Assembly: GCF_015390235.1 (NCBI RefSeq)
Contig: NZ_VUOH01000002.1
Location: 124,001 to 188,000, forward strand
Direction of reading: 5' to 3'
DNA length: 64,000 nt
Source: Quadrisphaera sp. INWT6
GTDB taxonomy: Bacteria > Actinomycetota > Actinomycetes > Actinomycetales > Quadrisphaeraceae
A model generated the notes under the pieces. That model was not told the origin of the DNA and did no database searches. It saw nothing but the letters and a program-made list of their open reading frames with translations. Both the position numbers and the translations under genes were made by a program. Shown one piece after another: positions 33,316 to 42,762 of this stretch. Position 1 is the stretch's first letter; every line of letters begins with the position of its first letter.

Positions 33316-33917
33316 GCACCGACCCCGCCCAGCTCCGCGCCGAGATCGACGCCACCCGCGCGCGGATGAGCGACGACGTCAACGCCCTGACCGACTACGC
33401 CGCCCCGGCCAACGTCGCGCAGCGCCAGAAGGAGAAGGTCCGCGGCGCCGTCGGCAGCGCCGTCGGTGGCGTGCGCGACAAGGTGATGGGCACCGCCTCG
33501 AGCACGACGGGTGCCGCCTCCGGCGCCGTCTCCGGTGCCGCCTCGACCGTGGGCGACGCCGTCCACGGCGCTCCGGGCGCCGTCAAGGAGCAGACGCGCG
33601 GCAACCCGCTGGCCGCGGGGCTGGTGGCCCTGGGCGTCGGCTGGCTCGTCGGGTCGCTGCTGCCCGCGAGCACGAAGGAGGCCCAGGCGGCGACCGCGGT
33701 GAAGGAGCACGCGTCCACCGTGACCGCGCCCCTGGCCGACGCCGCGAAGGAGGCGGCGTCGAACCTGCGGGAGCCCGCGGCGCAGGCGGCGCAGTCCGTG
33801 AAGGAGACGGCGACCGACGCCGCCGCCACCGTCAAGGACGAGGGGACCTCCGCCGCGCAGGACGTGCGCGGCAGCGCCGCGGACGCGAAGGACGCCGTGC
33901 AGGACAGCCGCTCCTGA
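33312..33917 (+). CDS. DUF3618 protein
   Basis: A 201-residue protein opening with the DUF3618 signature (PAQLRAEIDATRARMSDDVNALTDY). A Gly/Ala/Ser/Thr-rich stretch and a single membrane helix (NPLAAGLVALGVGWLVGSLL) follow. The C-terminus is a long Ala/Lys/Glu amphipathic helix resembling late-embryogenesis/YtxH proteins. It overlaps the holin-like gene by ATGA and closes the operon before a strong hairpin. Family function is unknown; composition suggests membrane or desiccation stress. Confidence 0.88.
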   Translation: MSTDPAQLRAEIDATRARMSDDVNALTDYAAPANVAQRQKEKVRGAVGSAVGGVRDKVMGTASSTTGAASGAVSGAASTVGDAVHGAPGAVKEQTRGNPLAAGLVALGVGWLVGSLLPASTKEAQAATAVKEHASTVTAPLADAAKEAASNLREPAAQAAQSVKETATDAAATVKDEGTSAAQDVRGSAADAKDAVQDSRS

Positions 33918-33924
33918 GTCCGGC

Positions 33925-33956
33925 CCGCCGCCCCGCCCGACGCGGCGGGGCGGCGG
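33925..33956. terminator. Hairpin closing the DUF3618 operon
   Basis: A perfect 13-pair stem has arms at 33925-33937 and 33944-33956 and a 6-base loop, starting 8 bases after the stop. It may also serve the convergent ABC operon that ends at 34046. Confidence 0.7.
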
Positions 33957-34045
33957 CCCCGGCGAGCTCGACGCGGCCTGCCGCGGGCGGATCGACCGGA
34001 ACCGCGACGAGGCGGTGGGGTCGTGCACGAGGCGCGCCGTGCGGG

Positions 34046-34873
34046 TCAGCCCTTGACGGCGCCCGCCGTCAGACCCGCCACGATCTGCCGGTTGAAGAAG
34101 ATGTACATGACCAGCGGCGGGATCGTGATGAGCAGGATGTTCATGAAGAGCAGGTTGAAGCTGGTGTTGAACTGGCTCTGGAAGTTGAAGAGGGTCAGCT
34201 GCACCGTGGCGTTCTGCTCTCCCGGCAGGAAGTAGAGCGGGTTCACGAAGTCGTTGAAGACCGCCACCGACTGCACCACGATCACCGTCACCACCACCGA
34301 GCGCAGCAGGGGCAGGACCACCCGGAAGAACAACCGGACGGGCCCGGCACCGTCGATGATCGCCGCCTCGTCGATCTCCCGCGGGATCGAGGAGATGAAG
34401 GCCCGGAAGAGCAGGATCGAGAAGGACAGGCCGAAGGCGACCTCCACCAGGATGAGTCCGGGCATGGTGCCGAACAGGCCGATCCCCTGCAGGACCCAGA
34501 TCGTCGGGACGACCGCCGGGGGCACGATCAGCCCGGCCAGCACGAGGAAGTTGATCAGCCCGGTCCAGCGCGTGACCCGGCGCTGGAGCACGAAGGCCAC
34601 CATCGCCCCGAGCACCACCATCCCGGCGACCGAGGCCACCGTGAGGATCGTCGAGTTGATGAAGGCGATGATGAGGATGTAGTCGCGCGTGGCCAGGACG
34701 TCGAGGAAGTTCTGGACGAACTGCGGGTTCTCCGGCCAGGTGAAGGTGAGGCGCGACGCGTCGGTGGCGTCCTTGCCGGCCTGCAGCACGATGAACGCGA
34801 ACGGCACGAGGAAGACGACGACGCTCGCGAGGATCGCGACGGCGCCGGCCCAGCGCCGGGTGGCGGGGCGCAT
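34046..34873 (-). CDS. Carbohydrate ABC transporter permease, MalG type
   Basis: A 275-residue permease with six helices. The cytoplasmic EAA loop is EIDEAAIIDGAGPVRLFFRVVLPLLR, which docks the ATPase. The C-terminus is YIFFNRQIVAGLTAGAVKG, typical of the MalG/CUT1 type. ATG at 34873 overlaps the stop of the other permease by ATGA. With the binding protein and permease upstream it forms an importer whose ATPase is not encoded here; a shared MsmK-like ATPase elsewhere is likely. Context in the rhamnose locus suggests rhamnose or a rhamnosyl oligosaccharide. Confidence 0.92.
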   Translation of the reverse strand: MRPATRRWAGAVAILASVVVFLVPFAFIVLQAGKDATDASRLTFTWPENPQFVQNFLDVLATRDYILIIAFINSTILTVASVAGMVVLGAMVAFVLQRRVTRWTGLINFLVLAGLIVPPAVVPTIWVLQGIGLFGTMPGLILVEVAFGLSFSILLFRAFISSIPREIDEAAIIDGAGPVRLFFRVVLPLLRSVVVTVIVVQSVAVFNDFVNPLYFLPGEQNATVQLTLFNFQSQFNTSFNLLFMNILLITIPPLVMYIFFNRQIVAGLTAGAVKG

Positions 34874-35805
34874 CACATCGCCACCTCCTTCTTGGCCAGC
34901 CAGCGCGTCAGCGGGATGACGATGGCGGTGACGACGATGAACAGCAGGACGTTGCCGGCCGTGGACAGGCCGTAGAAGCCCGCCTGGTACTGCTTGTAGA
35001 TCACCGAGGCGATGACGTCCGAGGTGAACCCCGGGCCGCCACGGGTCATGGCCCAGATCAGGTCGAACGAGCGCAGTCCGCCGATGAGGCTGAGCGTGAC
35101 CACGGTGGAGGTCGCCGGCCAGGACAGCGGCAGCGTGATGCTGCGGAACTGCTGCCAGGGCGAGGCGCCGTCGACGGCGGCCGCCTCGGTGTACTCCGGC
35201 GGGATCGACACGATGCCCGCGATGTAGATGACCGTGGCCAGGCCGACGCCTTTCCAGACGTCGACCAGCGCGACCGAGAGCAGGGCCAGCTGCGGGTCGG
35301 TCAGCCACCCCGGACCGGCGATCCCCACCAGCTCCAGCACCTGGTTGATCAGGCCCCGGGAGGGGTTCATCAGCGCGGTGAAGGTGATGCCGACGCCCAC
35401 GGTGGAGACCAGGACCGGGAAGAACACCACCGAGCGCAGGTAGGCGCGCCCCGTGATCTGGCTCGCGAGCAGCACGCCCAGGCCCATGCCGAGCACGACC
35501 TTCAGCCCCGAGGTCACGACGGCGTAGATGATCGTGTTGGTGAAGCCCTTGACCAGGGCGGGCTCGCGGAAGAACTGGAAGAAGTTCTCCAGGCCGATGA
35601 ACTCCGAGCTGGAGAAGTTCCACCGGGTCAGGCTGAAGTAGAACGAGACGATCGTCGGGACGATGAAGATGCTCAGGTAGACGACCGCCGCGGGGAGGTA
35701 GAACCAGCCCGGGTACGGGGTTCCCTTGCGTGAGCGCCGCGGCGCTCGGCTCGTCTGCGGCGGCGAGGCCGGGGTCGGCGGCAGGCCCGTCGTGGTGCTC
35801 GCCAC
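34873..35805 (-). CDS. Carbohydrate ABC transporter permease, MalF type
   Basis: A 310-residue permease. After a basic 30-residue lead it has six helices, beginning PGWFYLPAAVVYLSIFIVPTIVSFYFSLTRW. The EAA loop is IPPEYTEAAAVDGASPWQQFRSITLPL, as in CUT1 permeases. The GTG start at 35805 has GGAGGA upstream. It lies 84 bases after the binding-protein gene, with a perfect 18-pair hairpin between them, and overlaps the next permease by ATGA. Confidence 0.92.
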   Translation of the reverse strand: MASTTTGLPPTPASPPQTSRAPRRSRKGTPYPGWFYLPAAVVYLSIFIVPTIVSFYFSLTRWNFSSSEFIGLENFFQFFREPALVKGFTNTIIYAVVTSGLKVVLGMGLGVLLASQITGRAYLRSVVFFPVLVSTVGVGITFTALMNPSRGLINQVLELVGIAGPGWLTDPQLALLSVALVDVWKGVGLATVIYIAGIVSIPPEYTEAAAVDGASPWQQFRSITLPLSWPATSTVVTLSLIGGLRSFDLIWAMTRGGPGFTSDVIASVIYKQYQAGFYGLSTAGNVLLFIVVTAIVIPLTRWLAKKEVAM

Positions 35806-35844
35806 GGTTCCTCCGTTGGTCGAGGTCGGTCATCGGGTGGAGCG

Positions 35845-35883
35845 GGCCCTGACCGGGGCGGAGCGTCCGCCCCGGTCAGGGCC
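35845..35883 (-). terminator. Perfect 18-pair hairpin between binding protein and permease
   Basis: Arms at 35845-35862 and 35866-35883 are exact reverse complements with a 3-base loop. It starts 7 bases after the binding-protein stop. In CUT1 operons such a stem usually protects the first message or partly stops transcription, so that more binding protein than permease is made. Confidence 0.7.
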
Positions 35884-35889
35884 GGTGGG

Positions 35890-37224
35890 TCACCAGCCTT
35901 CGAGGCCGAGCTGCTGGGCCTGCTTCTCGACGTCCTGGTCGTAGAGGGCGGCACCCTCGGCGGCGGTGCTGATGCCGGATCCCACCTGCACGGTGATCTG
36001 CTCCAGGCTGGGCCCCTTGACCGCGGAGAGGAACTCCAGGGCCGGGCTCTGCTTGTCGTCCTCGAAGTAGGCGTTGACGTCCTGGGTCAGGGCGGTCACG
36101 TCAGAAGGCAGCTCGCAACCGGTGACCAGGTAGGGACCGGTGGGCGGGCTGGCGGAGGTCTGGGCCTCGCAGCCCTCCGGGCTGGCGATGAAGGCGGCGA
36201 ACTTCTTCGCGGCCTCCAGCTCGGCGCCCGTCGTGCTCGTGGGGATGTAGGCGCCGTTGGGGTACCAGGCGGTCAGTCCGTTGGTCGCGGCGTCGTCACC
36301 GGGGAGGGCGAAGAAGCCGACGTTGTCGGTGTCGCCGCCGGCGGCGGTCTCCAGCCCGCCAGCCGCGACGGCGGACAGCATCGGGTACTGGGCACCGGTG
36401 CCGTCAGCGACCATGCGCAGACCGTCCGCCAGCGTCGCAGAGGCGAAGTCGCTGTTCGTCAGGCCGAGGTCGTGGACCTGCTGGAGGTGCTCGAAACCCT
36501 TGATGGCAGCGGGGTCGGTGGCGTACTTGGCCTTGTTCGCGGTGTAGTCGTCGGCGAAGCTCGGCTCTGCGGCAGCGACGTTGTGGAAGTCACCCAGGAC
36601 GAACAGCTGGGAGGTCCAGGTCTCTCCGTAGGTCTGGACGACCGGGGCGACACCGTCACCGGAGTCCTTGATCTTCTGGCTGTTGGCGATGAACTCGTCC
36701 CAGGTGGTGGGGACGCTGAGGCCGAGCTCGGCGTAGACGTCCTTGTTGTAGACCACGCCGCCGCCGAAGGCGGTGCCGATCGGGACCCCGTAGAGCTCGT
36801 CTCCGACGGAGACGTTGGGCTTGAAGGCGTCGGAGACATCACCTGCGAAGCTCTCGCTCGTCAGCGGGACGAGGTTCTTCGCGGGGTCGATCTGCTGGAA
36901 CAGCGACCCGGAGTTGTAGGAGAAGATGTCCGCCATCGAGCCGGTCGACAGGCGGGTCTTGATGAGGTTGTCGCCCTCGGTGCCCGCGGGGCGGGTCTCG
37001 AGCTCGACGGTGATGTCCGGGTTGGCGGCGTGGAAGGCGTCGGCCATGGCCTGGGCGGGCTTGACGGAGGAGTCCGCGGGGTCGACGAGGAAGTTGATCG
37101 TCGTGCCCTCGGCGTCCCCGTCGGAGGAGCCCAGGCTGCCGGCGCTGCACGCCGACAGGGACAGCGGCAGGGCCACGAGGGCCGCCACCGCGGTGGTCGT
37201 CTTGCGCTTGCGGGAGCTGTGCAC
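35890..37224 (-). CDS. Sugar ABC transporter substrate-binding lipoprotein
   Basis: A 444-residue lipoprotein. The N-terminus has RKRK, a hydrophobic helix and the lipobox LSAC, which would make Cys24 the lipidated residue. The rest is a family-1 binding protein: NFLVDPADSSVKPAQAMADAF, ADIFSYNSGSLFQQIDPAKNL, ELGLSVPTTWDEFIANSQKI, then AAKKFAAFIASPEG. GTG at 37224 is preceded by GAGGAGA and fits the signal peptide. Two near-copies of the LacI operator lie upstream. It is the first gene of the importer operon, probably for rhamnose or a rhamnoside. Confidence 0.93.
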   Translation of the reverse strand: MHSSRKRKTTTAVAALVALPLSLSACSAGSLGSSDGDAEGTTINFLVDPADSSVKPAQAMADAFHAANPDITVELETRPAGTEGDNLIKTRLSTGSMADIFSYNSGSLFQQIDPAKNLVPLTSESFAGDVSDAFKPNVSVGDELYGVPIGTAFGGGVVYNKDVYAELGLSVPTTWDEFIANSQKIKDSGDGVAPVVQTYGETWTSQLFVLGDFHNVAAAEPSFADDYTANKAKYATDPAAIKGFEHLQQVHDLGLTNSDFASATLADGLRMVADGTGAQYPMLSAVAAGGLETAAGGDTDNVGFFALPGDDAATNGLTAWYPNGAYIPTSTTGAELEAAKKFAAFIASPEGCEAQTSASPPTGPYLVTGCELPSDVTALTQDVNAYFEDDKQSPALEFLSAVKGPSLEQITVQVGSGISTAAEGAALYDQDVEKQAQQLGLEGW

Positions 37225-37277
37225 AGCGGTCTCCTCGTCGAGATGGCTCACCGCGCGGGTGAGTCGGCCGGGCTGTA

Positions 37278-37289
37278 TGAGTCGTTTCA
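37278..37289. promoter_or_regulatory. LacI-type operator, imperfect copy A
   Basis: The minus strand reads TGAAACGACTCA, 10 of 12 matches to TGAAACGTTTCA, 54-65 bases upstream of the binding-protein start. It lies 55 bases centre to centre from copy B, so two dimers could loop the DNA between them. Confidence 0.6.
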
Positions 37290-37332
37290 TTCGCGCCGTA
37301 GCGAAGAACCTGCGCCCTGCGAGGACTATGCC

Positions 37333-37344
37333 TGAAACGTCTCA
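37333..37344. promoter_or_regulatory. LacI-type operator, imperfect copy B
   Basis: TGAAACGTCTCA matches the palindrome TGAAACGTTTCA at 11 of 12 positions. It lies between the binding-protein gene and the LacI gene, on the far side of the likely promoter. Confidence 0.65.
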
Positions 37345-37420
37345 ATGAGACAAGCACCGCGCCCGAGAGCGTTGCCGATCCGAGATCTCCCGATCCTGGA
37401 CGCCCCCTGCTGAGCGTCCC

Positions 37421-38422
37421 TCAGGACGACTCGCGCACCACCAGCTCGGGCGTGAACAGCCGCGGGGTCGTCACCTCTGGAGCAGCTGCCACCTCGTTGA
37501 GCAGCAGCTCGACCGCGGCGCGGCCCAGCTGCTCGCGCGGCTGCCTCACCGAGGTCAGCGGCACCGCGGCCGTCCCGGCGTAGGTGATGTCGTCGTACCC
37601 GACGATGGCGAGCTCGTGCGGCACCCGGACCCCTCGGCGCAGGCACTCGTTGAGCACTCCGAGGGCCAGCAGGTCGTTGGCGCAGAACACCGCCGTGGGC
37701 CGCTCCCCCGGCCCCGTCCACGTGGCGAAGAGCTGGGCCGCAGCCCGGCTGCCAGCTCGCACGTCGAGGTCGTCGAAGCTCAGGCTGTGCGCCCTCGTCC
37801 CGGGGTGGCGGTCGACCTCCTCGGTGAAGCCCCGCTCGCGGTCGCGGACCTGGCGCAGCTCGTGGGGACCGCCGACGTAGACGAGCGACCGGTGCCCTCG
37901 GGCCAGCAGGTGCTCGGCAGCGAGCCTCCCGCCCTCGACGTCGTCCACCGCGACGGAGGGGGTGCTGAGCGTCGCCGCCGTGCCGTCGACGACGACCACC
38001 GGGGTCCCGGCGCGCTCCAGCTCCTCGGCCGCCTCGGGGAGGTCGTCGCGGATCGGGGAGAAGAGCACCCCCATCACCTGCTGGGCCTTGAGGCGCGTGA
38101 GGTGGCGTCCCTCCCGGTCGACGCTGCCCCCGCTGTTGGACACCACGACCAGGGCGCCGACCTCGTCAGCGGCCTCCTCCACACCGGCGATGACATCGGC
38201 GAAGAAGGGGTTGGCCACGTCGACGACGACCAGGGCGATGGTGCGGCTGGTGCCGGCGCGCAGCTGCCGGGCCGACTCGTTGCGGACGTAGCCGAGCCGC
38301 TCGATGGTGGCCTCGACCAGCTCCCGGCGCGCCGGGCTGACCAGCTCCGGACGGTTCAGGACGTTGCTGACCGTGCCCACCGAGACGCCTGCAGCCCTCG
38401 CCACGTCCTTGATGCCCACCAC
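37421..38422 (-). CDS. LacI-family regulator of the rhamnose regulon
   Basis: A 333-residue regulator. The N-terminal DNA-binding domain is IKDVARAAGVSVGTVSNVLNRPELVS, with the hinge helix in ESARQLRAGTSRTIALVV. The periplasmic-binding-protein-like core begins DVANPFFADVIAGVEEAA and contains HRSLVYVGG and IVGYDDITYAGTAAVPLTSVRQP. Its context is complete: transporter, MFS, rhamnosidase and rhamnose catabolism, with four copies of TGAAACGTTTCA-like sites at three promoters. It most probably represses these until rhamnose or an intermediate binds. The start is GTG at 38422 or the adjacent GTG at 38419. Confidence 0.93.
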   Translation of the reverse strand: MVGIKDVARAAGVSVGTVSNVLNRPELVSPARRELVEATIERLGYVRNESARQLRAGTSRTIALVVVDVANPFFADVIAGVEEAADEVGALVVVSNSGGSVDREGRHLTRLKAQQVMGVLFSPIRDDLPEAAEELERAGTPVVVVDGTAATLSTPSVAVDDVEGGRLAAEHLLARGHRSLVYVGGPHELRQVRDRERGFTEEVDRHPGTRAHSLSFDDLDVRAGSRAAAQLFATWTGPGERPTAVFCANDLLALGVLNECLRRGVRVPHELAIVGYDDITYAGTAAVPLTSVRQPREQLGRAAVELLLNEVAAAPEVTTPRLFTPELVVRESS

Positions 38423-38480
38423 AGGGGCACCGTAGTCAGCCCCCAGCCGCGCGCCGCCCCCTCACCCGGACGCCGGCGCG

Positions 38481-39755
38481 TCAGGTGGCCACCGCCTCCG
38501 GGCCGCGCGCGTCCTCGGCGTCGACCGCGCGGGGCTGTCGAGCCACCCAGAGCAGACCGACCAGGCCAGCACCGAGGTTGAGCGCGACCAGCACGGCGAA
38601 CAGCCCGCGCGGCGACGCCTCCGCGAGGGCCGGGGTGACCAGGGCGAAGGCGGCCGTCAGCGCGCGGGTGACGAAGATGGCCACGCCCTGCCCGGTGGCG
38701 CGCACCGCGGTGGGGAACAGCTCCTGGCTCCACACCTTGAAGATCGACTCCCCCGCGAGCCCCCCGCCGAAGGCCGCCAGCAGCGCGGCGGTGAAGACGG
38801 TGGCGAAGGTGACCCCGAGCACCACGGGCACCACGAAGCCGCCGGCCAGCAGCAGGGAACCGACGACGAAGCCCGTCATGCGCGAGGGCCGGCCCGAGAT
38901 CCGCATGAAGAGCAGGTTGGCCGCGAGCCCGACGACGGTGCCCACGAGCCCGGCACCGGTGGCCGCCCGGGGGCTGACGTCGGCGACGTTGACGAACAGG
39001 TACGTGCCCAGCTGCCCCAGGGTGTTCGCCGAGAGGTTGTTGAGCGTGTAGAAGAGCGTCACGGCCGCCAGCGGCACGGAGTGCGCGGCGAGGGCCCTCA
39101 GCCCCGGGCGTCGCGTCGTCGTCCTCGTCGCAGCCGCGCTGCTGACGCGGGTCCAGGCCGACGACTCCGGCAGCGTCCGCCGCAGCACCCACACCACGAG
39201 GGTGATGACGGCGACCTGCGCGAACAGGATCCGCCCGCCCAGCTCGCCGAGGCCCGAGACGGCGAAGCCGACCAGCTGGGACCCCACGATCCCGCCGATC
39301 CACATCACCTGGGAGAAGGCGACGAGGCGGCTGCGCTGCTCGGGCGGTGACTCCTCGGCGATCAGCGCCAGCGACACCGGGATGTCGGCGCCCAGCGCCA
39401 GTCCGGTGACCGCCGCTCCCGCGTACAGCACGCCGACGCCCGGGGCGAGGGTGAGCAGGAGCAGCCCGGCGACGAGCACCAGCAGGTCGACGGAGAAGAC
39501 GCGCTTGCGTCCGAAGCGGTCGCCCAGACGACCGCCGACCAGCGCCCCGACGGCGAGCCCCAGGGTGAGGATCGCCGACAGCGCCCCGATGTCCCACGCG
39601 TCCAGGCCGAGGGCGTCCTGGTAGAGGACGAAGGCCGTCCCCGCGGCGATGATCGTGGCGGCGTCGATGTAGGAGGCCGCGCCGCCGAGCACGGCGACCT
39701 TCCACGGCGGGCGCGCACCGGTCCGTCCTGCGCCCGCCGCGGCCGGGGCGCTCAC
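38481..39755 (-). CDS. MFS transporter in the rhamnosidase operon
   Basis: A 424-residue carrier with 12 helices. Motif A is GGRLGDRFGRKRVFSVDL and the central loop is short, resembling the sugar/metabolite:H+ symporter groups (ALGADIPVSLALIAEESPPEQRSRL). GTG at 39755 overlaps the rhamnosidase stop by four bases, so the two proteins are made together. It would import the rhamnose or oligosaccharide freed by the hydrolase, giving a second route beside the ABC importer. The LacI gene follows 58 bases downstream. Confidence 0.9.
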   Translation of the reverse strand: MSAPAAAGAGRTGARPPWKVAVLGGAASYIDAATIIAAGTAFVLYQDALGLDAWDIGALSAILTLGLAVGALVGGRLGDRFGRKRVFSVDLLVLVAGLLLLTLAPGVGVLYAGAAVTGLALGADIPVSLALIAEESPPEQRSRLVAFSQVMWIGGIVGSQLVGFAVSGLGELGGRILFAQVAVITLVVWVLRRTLPESSAWTRVSSAAATRTTTRRPGLRALAAHSVPLAAVTLFYTLNNLSANTLGQLGTYLFVNVADVSPRAATGAGLVGTVVGLAANLLFMRISGRPSRMTGFVVGSLLLAGGFVVPVVLGVTFATVFTAALLAAFGGGLAGESIFKVWSQELFPTAVRATGQGVAIFVTRALTAAFALVTPALAEASPRGLFAVLVALNLGAGLVGLLWVARQPRAVDAEDARGPEAVAT

Positions 39756-42742
39756 CGGCCGCCTCCCGCGCCGCCTCCCCCGGCGGCGGCCGCCGTCGCC
39801 AGAGCCCTCTCGACGGCCTGGAGCAGCGGCGTGCCGGAGGGCACGCTGCCGGGAGCGGACGCGGACAGCGCCATGGTCCGCACGCTGCGCTCGAGCAGCG
39901 GCGCGATGCGCCGTGCGGCCTCGCCGTCGTCGTGCCCGACGCCGGCGTCGACCAGGGCCGGGGCCACCGCGTCCCAGGCGCGGGCGTCGTCCAGCAGCGC
40001 GCGCACCGGCGAGTCGAGGCCGACCGGGGCTCCGGTGTCCCCGAAGGCCGCGGCGACGGGCAGGGAGAAGGAGTGCTCACCGCTGCCGACGCTGACCGGC
40101 TCGCTGCCGTCGGGGAGCTGGACGACGGCGCGAGCGCCCGGCGGGACGACGACGTCGAGGTGCCAGGTCCCCCCGTCAGCGCCGTCGACGGACCAGGCGA
40201 CGTCGGCGCGGCCGTACGGGGTGTCGTGCCACGCGGAGGCGCTCGTCAGCCCGCCACCGGGGCGAGGGGCGACGACGAGCTCGCGGTAACCCGCCGACCG
40301 CGGGTCCGTCGAGGGCGCGAGACCGACCAGGGTGCGGTGCATCCAGTCGGCCACCGCGCCCAGGGCGTAGTGGTTGAACGAGGTCATCTCGCCGGGGTTG
40401 ATGGTGCCGTCGGGCAGCATCGAGTCCCAGCGCTCCCACACCGTCGTCGCGCCCATGGTCACCGGGTACAGCCAGCTGGGCACCCGTCGCTGCAGCAGCA
40501 GGCGGTGGGCGACGTCGACGTGGCCGGTGAGCGTGAGCGCGTCGGTCACCAGCGGCGTGCCGACGAAGCCGGTGCTGATGCGGAACCCCGAGGTCCGCAC
40601 CAGGTCGGCCAGCCGGTCACCGGCGTGCTGGCGGGACCCCTCGGGCAGGAGGTCCCAGCAGATCGCGACGGCGTAGACGGTCGGGCAGTCCGACAGCACG
40701 CGGCCGGCACCGGTCACGTACTCCGCGACGAAGGCGTCGCGCACGCGGCGGGCGACGTCGTCCCAGTGGGCCGCGTCGTCGTCGCGTCCCAGCACCCGGG
40801 CGGTGCGGGCGAGGAGGTCAGCTCCGCGTGCGAGGTGGGCGGTGGCGATGACGTCGGGGTCGGCCTGGGCCGCCGCGGCGTCCTCCGGGGGCGCGGTGGG
40901 GTCGAGCCAGTCACCGAACTGGAACCCGCCGGACCACAGCAGGTCCTCCCCGGCCTCGCGCAGCAGGCGCTCGACCCAGGCGACCATGCTCGGCCACTGG
41001 CGCTCCAGCACCGCGGTGTCGCCGGTGCGCTCGAAGACCACCCAGGGGATGACCACGCCAGCGTCGCCCCACGCCGCTGCCGGCACCGGTGCGCCGTCGG
41101 AGCCGAAGACGCCGGGACCGGACAGGACGTCGGGGACGACGAACGGCACCGCGCCGTCGACCTGGTCGGCGGCGACGTCCTTGAGCCAGCTGGTCCAGAA
41201 CCCCCCCGAGCGCGTGAGGAAGGACGCGGTGGGGCTGAAGACCTGCGCGTCGCCGGTCCAGCCGAGGCGCTCGTCGCGCTGGGGGCAGTCGGTGGGCACG
41301 TCGACGGCGTTGCCCTGCCAGCCGCGCAGCACGTTGGCGTGCAGCTGGTCGAGCAGCGGCTCGGAGGAGGAGAAGCCTCCGGCCAGCTCCAGGTCGGAGG
41401 TGATGACGACGCCCTCGACGTCGCCGGCGGTCAGCCCGGCGAGCCAGGCGGGTCCGGAGACCTCCGCGTAGCGGAAGCCGTGGAAGGTGAAGCGCGGCTC
41501 GAGCACCTGCTCGCCCGCCTGGTCGGCCGACGAGGAGCCCGCCAGGTCGTAGGTGTCGAGGCACTTCGCGGTGCGCAGGGGGCGCACGCCCAGCGCGCCG
41601 TGCTCGAGCACCTCGGCCTGCCGCACGACCACGCGGTCGCCGTCCTGGGGGCCGAGCTCGGGGCGCACGCGGACCCGCAGGTGGCCGACGACGTTCTCCC
41701 CGAGGTCGAGGCGGACGGTGGTCTGACCCGGGTCAGCCCCGACGCCGGGCGCGTCGAGCACCTCGACGGCCACCGGGCGGACGGTCCGGACAGCGCGGAC
41801 AGGAGCGGAGTCCGCGGCGACCAGGTCGGCGTCGGGCAGGCCGAGCTCGGTGACCGCGTCCCAGCCGGCGTCGTCGAAGCCGGCGCTGAGCCAGGCCTCG
41901 TCGCGCCGGCGGAGGTCGACGTGCTCACCGTCGTAGAGGTCGTCGTCGAGCACCTCGCTGGGCGACCAGCGCCAGGAGGAGTCGGTGATGACGCGCTCGG
42001 AGGTGCCGTCGTCGTAGGTGAGCTCGAGCTGGGCGAGCAGCGCGCGCTGGGTGCCGTAGAGCGCGCGGCGCCCGCCCCAGGCCAGTCGTCCGCGCCACCA
42101 GCCGTTGCCGAGGAGCGCCCCCAGGGCGTTGTCACCCTCGACCAGCAGGTCCGTGACGTCGTGGGTGCGGTAGCGCAGGCGGGAGCGGTACGCGGTCCAC
42201 CCCGGGGCGAGGAGCTCGTCGCCCACGCGGCGCCCGTTCAGGTGCGCCTCCACCAGCCCCTGCGCGGTCAGGTGCAGGCGGGCGCTGCGCAGCCCCGGCC
42301 GCACGGTGAACCCGCGGCGCAGACGCGGGGCGGGCGAGGCCACGGGAGCACCGGGCTCGCCGGCGGGGTCGGCGGTCACGAGGACGGCGGTCCAGTCGCG
42401 ACGCTCGAGGAGCCCCGCCTCGACCGGCTCGGGCTCGGACCACTCGGAGGTGGAGCCGTCGGCGCCGGTGGCGCGGACCTGCACCAGCCTGCGCTGACCG
42501 CTCGTGAGGGGGGTGAAGGGCCAGGCGACGAGCACCTGCTCCGCGGAGACGACGGGAGCGGCGGTCTCGACGACCTCACCCCCGGCGTCGAGCAGGCGGA
42601 CCTCGTAGCGCTCCTGCACCCAGTCGCGGGGGCCGGGAGCCACCTGCCACGACAGGCGCGGCGCGGCCTCGCCGATCCCCAGCCCCCCACCGGCCCGCTG
42701 GTGCTCGACCCGGACAGAGACGACTCGCACCTGCGTCGACAT
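39752..42742 (-). CDS. Alpha-L-rhamnosidase, GH78
   Basis: A 996-residue glycoside hydrolase. In order: an N-terminal Fn3-like domain (PRLSWQVAPGPRDWVQERYEVRL), a rhamnose-binding beta domain (ARLHLTAQGLVEAHLNGRRVG, LLGNGWWRGRLAWGG), the all-helical catalytic domain with DVPTDCPQRDERLGWTGDAQVF and TVWERWDSMLPDGTINPGEM, and a C-terminal beta domain. About 100 further residues, helical and Ala-rich, form an extra tail. It releases terminal alpha-L-rhamnose. There is no signal peptide, so it acts on imported rhamnosides. ATG at 42742 has GAGGAG 8 bases upstream. A perfect operator palindrome lies 21 bases before the start. Confidence 0.95.
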   Translation of the reverse strand: MSTQVRVVSVRVEHQRAGGGLGIGEAAPRLSWQVAPGPRDWVQERYEVRLLDAGGEVVETAAPVVSAEQVLVAWPFTPLTSGQRRLVQVRATGADGSTSEWSEPEPVEAGLLERRDWTAVLVTADPAGEPGAPVASPAPRLRRGFTVRPGLRSARLHLTAQGLVEAHLNGRRVGDELLAPGWTAYRSRLRYRTHDVTDLLVEGDNALGALLGNGWWRGRLAWGGRRALYGTQRALLAQLELTYDDGTSERVITDSSWRWSPSEVLDDDLYDGEHVDLRRRDEAWLSAGFDDAGWDAVTELGLPDADLVAADSAPVRAVRTVRPVAVEVLDAPGVGADPGQTTVRLDLGENVVGHLRVRVRPELGPQDGDRVVVRQAEVLEHGALGVRPLRTAKCLDTYDLAGSSSADQAGEQVLEPRFTFHGFRYAEVSGPAWLAGLTAGDVEGVVITSDLELAGGFSSSEPLLDQLHANVLRGWQGNAVDVPTDCPQRDERLGWTGDAQVFSPTASFLTRSGGFWTSWLKDVAADQVDGAVPFVVPDVLSGPGVFGSDGAPVPAAAWGDAGVVIPWVVFERTGDTAVLERQWPSMVAWVERLLREAGEDLLWSGGFQFGDWLDPTAPPEDAAAAQADPDVIATAHLARGADLLARTARVLGRDDDAAHWDDVARRVRDAFVAEYVTGAGRVLSDCPTVYAVAICWDLLPEGSRQHAGDRLADLVRTSGFRISTGFVGTPLVTDALTLTGHVDVAHRLLLQRRVPSWLYPVTMGATTVWERWDSMLPDGTINPGEMTSFNHYALGAVADWMHRTLVGLAPSTDPRSAGYRELVVAPRPGGGLTSASAWHDTPYGRADVAWSVDGADGGTWHLDVVVPPGARAVVQLPDGSEPVSVGSGEHSFSLPVAAAFGDTGAPVGLDSPVRALLDDARAWDAVAPALVDAGVGHDDGEAARRIAPLLERSVRTMALSASAPGSVPSGTPLLQAVERALATAAAAGGGGAGGGR

Positions 42743-42762
42743 CGACGGATCTCCTCGCGGTA

